Of a stretch of 64,000 nucleotides of DNA, positions 47,300 to 59,911 are shown piece by piece. Under the pieces are notes generated by a model, which searched no databases, was not told where the DNA came from, and was given only the letters and a program-made list of their open reading frames with translations. Source of the stretch: Macrotis lagotis. Lineage: Eukaryota; Chordata; Mammalia; Peramelemorphia; Peramelidae. Both the position numbers and the translations under genes were made by a program. Positions within the stretch are counted from its first letter, which is position 1, and each line of letters begins with the position of its first letter. The DNA is taken from the NCBI RefSeq assembly GCF_037893015.1, contig NC_133666.1:622523156-622587155 (forward strand), written 5' to 3'.

Positions 47300-49640
47300 T
47301 TTATTTCTTCTTTTAAAAATTATTTTATTTAGTAGTTTATTTTCCCTAGTTACATGTAAAAAGTTTTCAACTTTATTAAAACTTCATTTCAAATTCTCTC
47401 CCTTCCTCCCTTTCCAACTGCCCTCATTTTAAATGCAAGTAATTTGTTATATGTTATAAATGAATAGTCTTGCAAAACATATCCATAATATGCAGGTTGT
47501 GAAAGAAAACATTGACTGCCCTTCCCATAACAAGAAGACTAAATGAACAAAAGTATGCTTCTATCTATGGTATGAAAATTAGTGGCTCTTTCTCTGGGGA
47601 TGTATAACATTCGGCATCATCAGTCTTTTAGAGGTGCCTTGAGTTATTGAATTGCTGAGAAAAGCTTCAAAGCTGATCCTTCTATAGTACTGCTGCTACT
47701 TTGTACACAGTTTCACTTTGCATCAGCTCATGTAAGTCTTTTGAAGTTTTTTTTGAGAGTATCCTGCTCGTCATCTTTTATAATAGAATAGCATTCCATC
47801 ATAATCACACTCCATAATTTGTTCAGCCCTTCCCCAATTGATGGGCAACCCTCAATTTCCACTTTCTTGGTATTAGAAAAAGAACTGCCACAAATATCCT
47901 AGTACATATATGTCTTTTTTATTTTGTGTTTTCATATCTTTTGGAATATAAACCTAGTAGTGGCATTACTGGTCAAAGAGTACACATGACTTTAGAGCTG
48001 TTTGGGTAAAGTTCCAAATTCTCCAGAATGGTTGAATGTTTACAATTCCACAAATAGTGCATTAATGTCTCATTTTTTCCACTTCTCCAACATTTGTCCT
48101 TTTCCTTTTTTCCTATTGCCCAATACAATAAGTATAAGGAAATACCTTAGAATTTAATTAGCATTTCTCCAATCAATAATGTGGCTATAGATTTTTATGT
48201 GGCTATAGATAGCATTAATAACCTCATCTGAAAACTGTTCATATCCTTAGATCATTAATAAATTCAAGAATAGCTCTTATTTTTGTAAATTTTACTCAGG
48301 TCAAAGAAATAAGGCCTTTAACAGAGAAACTTGCTTCAATTTTTTTTACAGTTACTATTGCTAACTATATTTCCCTACATCCTTATTTATTCTATTCTCT
48401 CTCTCTTTCACCTTATCCCTCCTCAAAAGTGTTTTGTTTCTGATTACCCCCTTTCCCCAATCTGTCCTAAGAATGAGAACATTGTCATAATTTATCATAT
48501 AGAAACAAAAAATTTGTCTTCATTAATTTCCTTATGATTTCCTTTCTTGTTATGCATCTCTTGTACCTTGTATTTAAAGATCAAATTTTCTATTTAGCTC
48601 TGGTCTTTTCAACAGAAAATATCATTCTTTTCCCCTGAAAGAATATGCTCAGTTTTCCTGGGTAATTGATTTTGCCTTCCAGAATATCAAATTACAAGCC
48701 CTATGATGCTTTAATGCAGAAGCTACTAAATCTTGTATTATCCTGCCTGTGATTCCACTTTCTTGAATTTTTTCTTTCTGGCTGCTTGTAATGATTTTTT
48801 CCTTGATCTGGGAGCTCTGGAATTAGGTTACATTTGGGGATGATGTCTTTCAGTAGTTGATATGTGTATTCTTTCAGTTTCTATTTTACCCTTTGATTCT
48901 AGACTATCAAGGCAGTTTTCCTTAATGATTTTTTTAAAACTGATATCTAGGTTCTTTTTTTGATTGTGGCTTTTATATAGTTCAATAATTATTAAACTAT
49001 CAAATTATCTCTCCTAAATCTATTTTCCAGGTCAGCTGTTTTTCCAATGGCATATTTCAGTTTGACATCAATTTTTTTGTTTGTTTTTGTTGTATTACTT
49101 CATAATTTCTCATAATATCATTTCTTTCCATTTACTCATTTCTAATTTTTAAGAAATTATTTCCTTCAGTAAGTTTTTGTTCTTTCTTTTCTCTTTCACC
49201 ACTTCTAATACTAAGGTGTTTTTCTTCAGTGAATTTTTGCACCTCTTTTTTCATTTGGCCAATTCTGCTTTCTAGGGCATTCTTATTGACTTTTTGGACC
49301 TACTTTACCTTTTGAACTTAGTATATTTTTTAAGGTGCTGTCTTCTTCAGCATTTTTTTTTGTGTCTCCTTTACCAAGTTCATGGCTTGTTTTTCATGAT
49401 TTCCTTGCATCATTCTTATTTCTCTTCTGTATTTTTCCTCTACTTCTTTTAATTTATTTTCAAAATCCTTTTTGAACTCCCTCATTGGCCTAGGATAAAT
49501 TCATATTTTTATTGGAGCCTATGAATGTAGTTGCTTTGATGTGTTTTTGAACTTCCTTGTCACCACAGTAACTTTCTATCTTCAGATTTTTTCCTGTGAC
49601 TTGCTCTTCTTCCTAGGCTATGACTTGATTTTAACTTGTT
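47300..49640 (-). repeat. Old HAL1-type element, antisense, downstream of copy 4
   Basis: 3' region words TTACATGTAAAAAGTTTTC, TTTGCATCAGCTCATGTAAG and ATTGATGGGCAACCCTCAAT; middle pyrimidine-rich zone; decayed ORF1 (minus strand) and part of the 5' UTR. It is in the same place and orientation as the old elements after copies 1 and 2. Confidence 0.62.
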
Positions 49641-50599
49641 CAAGTAGGACTCTGCTTCCAGAGTGGATGTAACTATTTATTCTAAAATGGAGGCTCATTC
49701 TAATATGGCTTCATTTATATCAAGAAAGGTAGCATAACTCCTGGAAATTTTCTACTACCACATGTATAAAAATCAGTTTGAGGGATAGAGCACTTAACAC
49801 TGGAAGAAATCAGAGAAGTGTCACATGTGTTATTATCTGAAATGAGCCTTAAAGAAAGCTCAAGTTTTCTGAGTATAGAGGGAAAAAAGGCATCTTCCAT
49901 CCACAGAGGACAGAATGAATAAAGTCTTGGCAATGAGAGAATAATATCAGTTTCAGATCAAGTGGTAGTTCAGTTTTAGTGGAATATAGTGAAATGTATA
50001 AAGGTGTATATGATATATATAGGATTCACTTGCTTGCAGGTTGACTTTGCTCTATACATCCATCATGGTTTTTGGTCCTAACACCCCTGCTTCCTGCACA
50101 TTCTAGTCAACTTTCACTCAGATTTGTGCTTCCTTTTTATTTCAGTCATTTTTCCAATATTAGCCAATAGCCAGACAACACATTGCCCATCTCCCACCAC
50201 AGGACATGCTCAGTAGTTATTCCTATTTTTTCCTATTTCTAAGTGACAACATGGAAGTTCAAGAAGCAATGTTGCATCAAGCTAAGGATGACTCATCACT
50301 GAAGGGCTTGCAATGGTAAAAAAAAGTATGAGCATTCTTTGATTGCTGAGTCAGAAGAACTGATCACTCCTCCAAAGAAAAAAAGCAAGCTTATGATTTC
50401 CCAACTTTCTCTTCTATTCTAGATTTGAAGCATGAGGACTGTTTCAAGTTGTATTGTGTAGTTAACTTGGGTAATTGATTATTACTTATTTCCCACCAAG
50501 TCTCCATGATCACAAGGTCTACATTGCATTTTTTTGTGTTATTTTTTCTGATATTAGGTCAACAAGTTTCCCATGTGGGGTTTATTAAGAGCTTCCACA
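49641..50599. other. Intergenic stretch, nothing recognised
   Basis: AT-rich unique-looking sequence after the old HAL1. Short open stretches on both strands match nothing I know. Confidence 0.5.
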
Positions 50600-51080
50600 T
50601 CCCAAGCCTCAAAAAAAATCTGAACTGTCCCTATGTCAAGAAGACCTCAAAAAGGATTTTTAAATCAAGTAAGATAAATAGAGGAAAAATTTGGGAAGAA
50701 GAATGAGATTGATGCAAAAAATATGAAAAAAGAGCCAACTGCTTAGTAAAGTAGGCATACACTGAATATCTTAAAATACTGAATATGCCAAATGATTCAA
50801 GAGGCACAAAAATCCAAAGAAGAGAATAATGCCTTGAAAAAATAGAATTGTCCAAATGGAAAAAGAATTACCTGAAATTCATTGACAAGAACTCCTTAAA
50901 CAACAAAATTGGTCTAATGAAAGAGATACAAAAACTCAATGAAGAAAATAAGTCCTCAAAAATTAGAACTGGGCTAGTGAATGCTAATCACTTTGACACA
51001 TCAAGAAATAGTAAAACAAAATCAGAAGGATAAAATAGAATAACATTTGCAATATCTCATTGGAAAAACAACTGATGGGG

Positions 51081-51500
51081 TGTGGGTACACAGGCTATTC
51101 TAACATCCATGACACAAATCATCTCCAAGTAAACCTCCACCTGGACAGTCTCAGGAGCTGGCAAGCTGCCCTGAGAGATAAGGTGAGTTAGAGTCCTTGG
51201 GAGCTGGACATTCTGCCCCACTGACCAAGGGCACTAGACACAGCTGTGCCTTATCATCTCCTTCCTAACATACTCCCCTATCCTGTAATGCAAGACCCTG
51301 CAGTACACAATGCTAATACCCCCCATTCCCTCATTATTCGTTGTTCTACCCTGGAAGACCTAACAGTATATATATGTAGTAGCTAAGCAGTAATAAAATT
51401 GAACTGGAGGCATAAGGCAGTAGTGGCTTGACTCCTTATTCTCAGCTCCCCTCCTGGAGGGAGGTTGCCGCTGTGGGCCTCAAGGAAGCAAGCCACAACA
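51081..51500 (+). repeat. 5' LTR of the endogenous retrovirus
   Basis: TG...CA ends, TATA-like TATATATATG at about 51370 and AATAAA near 51394. Matches 53316-53746 along its length. Confidence 0.88.
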
Positions 51501-53315
51501 AATGGTGTCGAAACTCGGGATTCCGCCCCCCCCCCCCCAAGGACACTTCAGGACTCGCACTCCTCCTTGCTGGCCAAGGTAAGTTCTCCATTCAGGCTGG
51601 TCTCTCGATGGTCCCCCTGCCCCAGCGGCTCCATGGCTTCTAGAGTCCCCTGTAGTCCCTTATCCTAATGGGGAATCTTCCCCCTTCTTCCAAAGATACA
51701 CAAGTACATATTCTTAAACAACTCCTAAGTTCCCATTGCCTGAAATGCACCGAAAAAGAATGTAAGATAACACTCCAGGCAGTTTTTGTTTTGGCCCCCT
51801 GGATTGAAGATGGCCACATCCTGGATCCTGATGTTTGGGGGTATGTTTTGACACGTGCCTGCAGAGCTGAGGTCCGTGGTGACTTTTCTCCCCTGCTACC
51901 CTTCTATCCTATTATCACTGCAATACATGCCTACCTTTCAGGGAGAGAGGAAAAGCCTCAAGATATTTTGTAGGCAGCTTTAGATGCAGAAAAGGCCAGA
52001 GCAGAGAGCCTGTGCCACCTCACTGAGGTCTGAGATGAGGGCACTCAAACTGATGAGAAATCCACTCGCCCCCCTCCTCCTAAGCCCTCCCTGGATCCTC
52101 CGCCTGACAAACCACCTCCCCAAAGCCTCCTCTTCTTTACCCTGAGTTGCCTTGGGAAGACGGCTGGATCCAGCCTTCCCCCAAACATCAAGATGCTCCC
52201 CCCTGCCCCCTCAGCAGCAGCTAACGATTACCTGGATGCCTGTCAGATGAGAGATTTTTGCTGGGTCTATTGACAATCATTACCCACCCTCCCCTCTCCT
52301 CAAGGGGATTTTAGCATTCCCCATCAGCACACACCCCTTCTCATTTCCCGCCCCCCCCCCCCCATTCCACAGGTTTATGTAGCCTTTACAGACTCAAACC
52401 GAAAGCACCTGGGCTATGTAATCTACAGTAATGGATCTGTTTTATTCACTCCCAGGAGCCCTCACACCCAGTCTGTGCAAGGAGCAGAATTGCAAGCCCT
52501 AGCCTTGGTCCTCGCCCACTTCCCTTCCTCCCCCATTCTAAAGCAAGGGAGAGGGTTTGCTTGTGTTTTTCCCACAGATTGCACCGCCCAGCTATAGATT
52601 CCCGACCATCTGATCTGATTGACAAGCAGCAGCAGCAACAGCCCCCAGACCACCTAGCTCTGTAGCAGCCCTGACCAAAGGAATGCAAAGAATGTCTCTA
52701 AACAACAGTAGATGACACCTGAGACACAGAGGACTGAGGGGGAGAAGATGATCCTCCCCAACCTCTCTGCAGCACTCCAGGATGAGTTCCTCACCTTGGC
52801 AAAAAGAGCTATGGACTTTAAACTTAGAGGACACTTGTCTCTTCACCAACTCCTTCTTACTATGTTACCCCCAAAGCATGGGTCACCCCCTCAGTGTGCA
52901 CTTATCCCTACTCCCCCAGATTCTTTTATGATGCATCTCTCTTCCCTGTTCTCTTTGCCAGTAGTGGAACCATGGGTCTCCCCACAATCTCACCAGAAGG
53001 ACAAGCAGCCACACTGTATCCCATGACTCTTAAAGTTTCCAATTCTGTTGGTCCTTTGCATATCCATACTGGGTCCCACTAACCCTCTCATTCCAAGGGG
53101 ACTTTTTCTCCTTTGACTCCTCTGCTATGAGGATCAAACTCCACACACCACCCATGCCCTTTTCTCCCTGACACTGGACACTCCCCTTGCTTCTGGTCTC
53201 CACAGATACCCTGGACCCTGTGTAAAAGCCCCTATGTATTTCACGTCAGTTCCCTACTCAGTGTTTATTATGACTATCCAGGTCCCCTGGCCCTAAATGA
53301 AAAACAAGGAGGATA

Positions 53316-53746
53316 TGTGGGTACACAGGCTATTCTAACAGCCCTGACACAAATCATCTCCAAGTAAAGCACCACCTGGACAGTCTCAGGAGCTGGCAAG
53401 CTGCCCTGAGAGATAAGGTGAGCTGGAGTCCTTGGGAGCCGGAGTCCTTGGGAGCTGGACATTCTGCCCGCACTAGACACAGCTGTGCCTTATCATCTCC
53501 TCCCTATCCTGTAATGTACCCTCCTATCCTGTAATGCAAGACCCTGCACGTACACAGTGCTTTCACCCCCATTCCCTCATTATTCTTTGTTCTATACCAG
53601 AAGACCTAACAGTATATACGTGTAATAGCTAAGCAGTAACAAAATTGAGCTGGAGGCATAACGCAGTAGTGGCTTGACTCCTTATTCTCAGCTCCCCTCC
53701 TGGAGGGAGGTCACCTCTGTGGGCACCAAGGAAGCAAGCCACAACA
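53316..53746 (+). repeat. 3' LTR of the endogenous retrovirus
   Basis: Begins TGTGGGTACACAGGCTATTC like the 5' LTR and ends AAGCCACAACA. It is slightly longer because of small local repeats. Confidence 0.88.
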
Positions 53747-53748
53747 AT

Positions 53749-53898
53749 GGGGCAGCTAGGTGGTGCAGTGGATAGAGCACCAGCCCTGGAGTCAGGAGTA
53801 CCTGAGTTCAAATCCAGCCTCAGACACTTAATGATTGCCTAGTTGTGTGGCCTTGGGCAAGCCACTTAATCCCATTGCCTTGCAAAAAACCTAAAAAA
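53749..53898 (+). repeat. WSINE-like CORE SINE abutting the 3' LTR
   Basis: GGGGCAGCTAGGTGGTGCAG, box B GAGTTCAAATCCAGCCTCAG, ending CTTGCAAAAAACCTAAAAAA. Its first bases overlap the retrovirus target duplication ATGGGG. Confidence 0.92.
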
Positions 53899-56422
53899 AA
53901 TCATTGTACTAACTGAAAGTGATGATCAAAAAAAGAGCCTAGATATCATCTTTCACATAAAACTGTGCTGATATTCTAGTACCAGAGGGAAAAATCAAAT
54001 TGGAAAAAATCCACTGATGCCCTTTTAGAAGTGATCCAAAAAATAGAAACTCCCAGGAATAATATAGCCAAATTACAGACCTTCCAGATCAAGGAGAAAA
54101 TTTGTAAGGAAATAAAGGAAACAATAATTATCATGGAACTTCATACATGATAATAGAAGATTTAGCCATTTCTTCATTAAAGAAAGATTCAGAGAGATTG
54201 GAATATGATATTCTAAAGGGCAACAGAGTTAGGATTATAACCCATAATCATCTACCAGAAAGACAAAGTAAAAAATTTCAAAAAAGGAAATCCAATAAAA
54301 CAGAGAACTTTTAAATTTCTAGATGAAAAGACCAGAACAGAATAGAAAATTTGACTCTTCATGTACAAGACATTAAACAAACATAAAAAGATAAACAAGA
54401 AAGTGAGATCATGAGGGATTCCATAAAAACTGTTAACCTTGCTACTTTGTCACTACCAAAAACTTTCTCATTATTAGGGACCTTAGAAGGTGTATATATA
54501 GAGAAAACACAGGTGTAAGTTGAATATGATGTGATGTTTATCTAAAAAATTAAAATCAAGAGAGTGGAAAGAAGAATGCACTGGGAGAAGGGGAAATGTA
54601 GAGATAGAATGAGGAGAATTTTCTGATAAAAGGGATCAGAAAGATTTTACTGTGGAGGGAAAGATGAGTATCTGAAGCTTACTCTCATTGGAATTGGAAT
54701 AACATACATAATTACTTGGGTACAGAAGTCTATCTTATCATAAAGGAAAGTAGGTGGGGAATGGAATAAGATATATAAGAGACCAGAAAAAAGGATAGAT
54801 TGGGGGAGGTAAAAGTAAGAGGCAAAGCACTTTTGAGCCTGGACAGGATGAAAGGAGAGAATAGAATAATCAGGGGAAAAGTTGGATGGAGGGAAACAAA
54901 TAGTTGGCAAAGATTATTGTAAAAAAAATTATAGGAAGATTTTTTGATCAAGACTTAAATTCTAAAAAATATAGAAAAGCAAGTTAAATTTGTAGAAATA
55001 AGAACCATTCCTCAATTGTTAAATGATCAAAGGATATGAACAGGTATTTTCAGACAAAGTAATCAAAACTATCTACAATCATATACAAAAGTACTCTAAT
55101 CACTATTGATTGGAGAAATTGAAATGAAAATGTCTGAGGTACTATCTCACATCTATTGGATTGACTAATAGGACAGAAGAGAAAAACAAATGTTGAGAGA
55201 GATGAAGGAAAATTAAAACTTTAATTCACTGTTAGTGGAATTGGAATGAATTTGACCATTCTGGAGAGCAATTTAGAATCAGACTCTGAACTATACAAAA
55301 AGCTACAAAACCATGCATTTCCTTTGACCAAACAATAGTAGTACCAGGTCTATATCACAAACAAAAAATAAAAGTAAAAATACAAAGGAACTATATATTA
55401 TACTAAAATCTCTACTGAGTTCATTTTATAATGGAAAATAATTAGAAATTAAGGGGGTATTACCAATTAGGAAATGATTAAAAAGTTGTGATAAATGATT
55501 GTGTTGGAATACTATTGTTCTATAAGAAATGACAAATAGGATGCTTTCAGAATACTTAGATGAACTGAGCAGAACATTGTACATAGTTACAGCAATATTG
55601 CATGATGATCTATTGTAACTCAGCAATACAAAGATCCAAGGCAATTCTGAAAGACTGATAAGGAAAGTGATCTCCATCTCCAGAGAATGGTAAGGCCTGA
55701 ATAGAGATCAAAGATACTTTTTCTTTATTTTTCTTGGGTGTTATTTTGTCTGTTTTCTTTAACAATGTGACATATATGATCAACTTGCTTGGTTCTCAAA
55801 GGGAGAGGCAGAGGTGAAGGAGAGAATTTCATACTCAAATATTGAAAAAATAATGCTAAAATTGTTTACATATATAATTTGGAAAAATAAAATGCTAAAT
55901 AAGAAAAATGAAGCCAAAAATTGACTTAATATGTAATTGGGAAAAATAAAATATTAAAAAAAGAAATCTAACTTAAAAATAAATAGTAGCATTCTGGACT
56001 AAGGTATGGGATTCTGTTGTAATCATTCAATTAGTACAAGATTATAATTATGCAGCATTCATTTTTTTTTGGAGAGGGAATAAATTGCTTTTCCCATTCC
56101 TGAGTGATATTGTACCTTGAATACATTTGTTAAATTGCCCTTTTAGGGAGCACAAGATTTGTAAAAAATAAATCTTATTCCTTATAATCTTCAAGGTGAA
56201 AGTTTGTTAGTGAGTCAGATTATGTGGGGAAAAAAATAGTCAGCCTCTTCTCCATAGAGATTCATTTGCACAGGACTGAACCCAACCCAACAACATAGAT
56301 CCAGGACAAAGAGTGTTCAGTGTCCCTGCCCAGTGATGGGATTCAAATAAATTGACAACTGGTTCTCTGCCTTAATGACCATTTTAAGTATACAAAAAAT
56401 ATACTGAATAGTAGTTTAATAT

Positions 56423-56573
56423 TTTTTTTTAGTTTTTGCAAGGCAATGGGGTTAAGTGACTTGCCCAAGGCCACACAACTAGGTAATTATTAAGTGTCTG
56501 AGGCTGGATTTGAACTCAGGTACTCCTGACTCTAGGGCCAATTCTCTATCCACTGCACCACCTAGTTGCCCCA
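56423..56573 (-). repeat. WSINE-like CORE SINE, antisense
   Basis: Poly-T, TTTTTGCAAGGCAATGGGG, box-B complement GGATTTGAACTC, CACCACCTAGTTGCCCC. TTTAATATT on both sides. Confidence 0.9.
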
Positions 56574-57069
56574 TTTTAATATTTCTTGCATTTAATACTC
56601 AATAACAAAAAAAGATGGGCATGAAACTAGATTGTTATATCACTCACAATAAGCAAATATATTCTTATGGAGTGAAAGCTGCCACATGACCACAGCAGCC
56701 AATATTGGAACATATACGGAACCAAAATTCACTCTACCTATTCTAGCTCTTTTTTTCCTTCTACTTCCATGGCTTCTGAAATGGGTGATAAGATAACCCT
56801 TAAAATCTATTTCTATTGGTTCATTGTGTACCAACTTTCTATTGATTTCAATGTTCAGGGAACACTAACACATTCATAATATCTAAAATTCTGGGCATAA
56901 CACAAAGTAGAAAAAAAATGACAGCTTGTCACCCCCTGATTGGATGGCACTTTTTATGTTATATGTTTGTTTACTGAAATAACAAAACAAAGGAATTAAA
57001 ATGTAGTATTTCATAAATGGTATAATAAGTTTTAAAAAATGAATAAATAAATATTACAAGTATAGCTCC

Positions 57070-57227
57070 ATCATTTTTTTTTTGTTTTTGGCAGGCAGTG
57101 GAGTACGTGACTTGCCCAAGGTCACACAGCTAGGTAATTATTAAGTGTTTGAGGCCAGATTTAAACCCAGGTTCTCTTGACTCCAGAGCTGGTGCTTTAT
57201 TATTCACTGTGCCACCTAGTTTCCCCT
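57070..57227 (-). repeat. CORE SINE, antisense, diverged
   Basis: GGCAGGCAGTGGAGTACGTG, GATTTAAACCCAGG, GTGCCACCTAGTTTCCCC. Just before the duplicated flank. Confidence 0.85.
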
Positions 57228-58420
57228 ACATTTTTTCCACCTATGGACGGAATGAACATTACTATGGGTGCTCTGAAAGTACTGTTACACAGATGAATGT
57301 TAAAAAAGAGCAAGAAATATAAATTTGTAATTTATACATCGTTGGCTTCCCAGGTGCCCATCTTAGAGAGAACCCTGATTATAAGTGCCACATTAACTAC
57401 CAGTTCACTGAATTCAACATAAAATTAAGTATCTGTTCTGCCGTGGTGTGAACGGACTGAACCCCACTGTGGTCTCTGCATCTGTGATTCAAGAAACCAA
57501 TGCATCTAGAGCCTTCCTAGCTTTTCCATTCCTATGTTATCAGAGAGGGGAAATCAATCCTAGGTACCTAGGAATGTTCCCATGAATCTCAAGACTATTG
57601 CCTATTCAGTGAACTACCCTGTTGTTACCATTACTGTAAACTTGTAAACTTGGAGGAATGAAAGGAATCTAAACAGAACTAAGAATCATTTCTATCTTCT
57701 CTCCCACTACCCTTATTTGTCCTATAGTGATCTCAAGACTTGCACTGCTGTTCTCCCTGTGATGTGACTTCCCTTGTATCCTTCTCTTTTGCTTCTGGTC
57801 TCCCACGCTCCTGCCTATTCATTTTAGACCTCATTTCTCCCTTTGTAAGTAAAAAGTAAAATGGAATCAGTTCTCCTATAACACCTGTTTCAAAAAATGT
57901 GAGTTTGCATGCAATGAATATATTTTGGGTATAAAAAAGAATTTGAAAGTTGCTTATAAAAGATTTCTTCCATGACAAATAACAATAATTCAGGCAACTT
58001 TGCCTCTTCATGATTGCCTCTAAGCTGAAACCCTTCTGACACGCACTATTATAGCTAAAATTTGGTCTTTGTCAAAGTTCAATATTTATTTTATATCCTC
58101 TGGTGAAGAAGAGAGAGTTGGTTCACTCTCTCAGGCTTCTTGCCCATCATGCTCAGTACTTTGCCAGTCTTCCATGTAGGCTTTAGCCTGAAGAGAGCAT
58201 CCTAAGCTTATAGGTACTGTCACAATTTAATGTAGTATTTATGTATTTTAAGCATTTAATATACACAAAACTCTACTACTATTTTTATGAGATTCCTCTC
58301 TGATGAAGTTTTTAGCACTATGTCCTTAGTTAACTCCATTTCCCCCTTATGTTTTATGTTTTTATTAAAAAATTTTGCCTTAGTGGAAAACTTTTTGGGA
58401 ACCTTTTATGTTGAGTGCTT

Positions 58421-58569
58421 TTTTTTAGTTTTTTTCAAGGCAATGGCGTTAAGTGGCTTGCCCAAGGCCACACAGCTAGATAATTATTAAGTGTCTGAGG
58501 CTGGATTTGGACTCAGGTACTCCTGACTCCATGGCAGGTGCTCTATCCACTGCACCACCTAGCCACCCT
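58421..58569 (-). repeat. WSINE-like CORE SINE, antisense, private to the second flank copy
   Basis: TTTTTTCAAGGCAATGGCG, GGATTTGGACTC, CACCACCTAGCCACCC. The first flank copy continues without it near 1095, and TATGTTG lies on both sides. Confidence 0.88.
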
Positions 58570-59599
58570 ATGTTGTGTTCTAATAGAACTGACTGTAATA
58601 AAATATTTAAGAGGCAATGGGATATGGTGACTAGAGGACATCTTTAAAATCAGGAAGACTTGCATTCAAGTCCTGATTCTTACTTACACAGCCTATGTGA
58701 GTATGGGCAACTTTTCAGTGCTCCAGGTCAATATATAATTTCATTGAATTAATAGGAGCTTCCATACCAGACATTCCATAAGCTGATAAAAATCATGGTT
58801 CCAGACAAAAAGAAATGAAAGAATTCTCACTTTATGTATCACTATGATATCTTTTTTTTGATGAAATCTACTCTTAAGTTTGGAAGACTCCATGATATAG
58901 TGGAAAGAGGACTGTATTTGTTCAAGAGTTTAAATGAAGCCATCAAACATTTATGAAGAACCTGCTGTGTGCCAACAACTCTTCTAAGTTCTGAGGATAC
59001 AAAGAAAGGTAAAAGATTAGTCCTACCCCCAATGAATTCATAGCCTAATGGAAGATACAACACATAAACAACTCTGTGCAAACAAACTATATATGACATA
59101 AATTATAAAGAATTAGGAGAAGGTATCAGTAGTATGAGAGATCAGAAGAGATTTCTTGTGGAAGTAGGGATTTTATCTGTGACTTGAAGGAACCCAGGCA
59201 AGGCAGGAGATGGAAATGAGAGGGAAGAGCAGAGAATTGCAAATATTCCTTTGAAACAGCACTTAGGTGACCTTAGATGGACTGGTTTTAAAATTCTCAG
59301 ATCTCTAGTTTCCTTAGTGACAAAATAAGGCAGTTGGAGTAGATCAATAGTGTCCAACTCATAATGAACATATAAGGGTCCCTGTGACTAAATATTGACT
59401 TAGGAAACCACATATTAATATTATCTTTGACTTATTATATTTTTTGTCAAGTATTTCTCAATTACATTTTAATCTGGTTCTGGTTGTACTGGGGGATGTT
59501 ATGGGCCACATGTGTGATAGATATCTCTAGGGTAAATGACATAAGAGGTCTTTTCTAGATCTGTAAATTTTTATTGTAAGGTATTATCCATTTCAAATA

Positions 59600-59911
59600 T
59601 GGGGCAGTTAGGTAGTAGAGGAGACAGAAAATCAGGCCTGAAGCCTGGAGGACCTGAATTCAAAACTAGCCTCAGATACTTGATATTTACCTGATGTGTG
59701 GCCTAGGGCAAGTCACTTAACCCTGATGAACCCAGGATCCTCTTCAACTGCCCCGATTCTTATTTGGACACTGGATCCAGATAGCTCTGGAGGAGAAAGT
59801 ACGGCTAATGACTTAGCATAGCACTCCCAGTGAAATCTAATTTACCAGTTTGTCATGGCATCGTCTCCACGAGGTTATGGTCTTTTTTGAAAATGAAAAA
59901 CAACAACTACA
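59600..59911 (+). repeat. Marsupial composite SINE, duplicated copy
   Basis: Matches 2120-2412: GGGGCAGTTAGGTAGTAGAG start, GGACACTGGATCCAGATAGC in the tail, AAAAACAACAACTAC end. Confidence 0.65.

Larger units (their letters stand above)
51081..53746 (+). mobile_element. Endogenous retrovirus with two LTRs, broken and internally shortened
   Basis: Two LTRs of about 420-430 bases (51081-51500 and 53316-53746) start TGTGGGTACACAGG and end GCCACAACA. They carry a TATATATA box and AATAAA and are clearly alike. ATGGGG lies on both outer sides (51075-51080, 53747-53752), a 6-base target duplication. Two bases after the 5' LTR is a primer-binding site (51503-51521) resembling the complement of the tRNA-Phe 3' end. 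A gag-like start (51668, MGNLPPSSKD, matrix-like) and an RNase H-like piece (about 52371-52560) are visible, but the inside is far shorter than a full provirus and carries several breaks. A gag beginning MGN and 6-base target duplications suggest a class II (beta-like) relative, not proven. It is a fossil; LTR difference by eye suggests moderate age. Confidence 0.82.
50600..55960 (+). repeat. HAL1-type element, sense, split by an endogenous retrovirus and a SINE
   Basis: ORF1 coiled-coil part at 50848-51033 (MSKWKKNYLKFIDKN, KLNEENKSSKIRTGL) is followed by a KYLIGKTTD-like stretch up to 51080. The frame theme resumes after 53898 with ESDDQKKSLDIIF-like sequence near 53915. The 3' region follows from about 54400 to 55960 (minus-strand mirror of the words at 12.2-13.0 kb, e.g. 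GAACTGAGCAGAACATTGTA), ending in A-rich GGGAAAAATAAAATATT. No ORF2 lies between ORF1 and the 3' region, which supports a half-L1. Confidence 0.62.

Noticed and set aside
52446-52849. Minus-strand frames of 63-85 codons
   Set aside because: They are the reverse strand of the retrovirus fossil, GC-rich and without recognisable domains.
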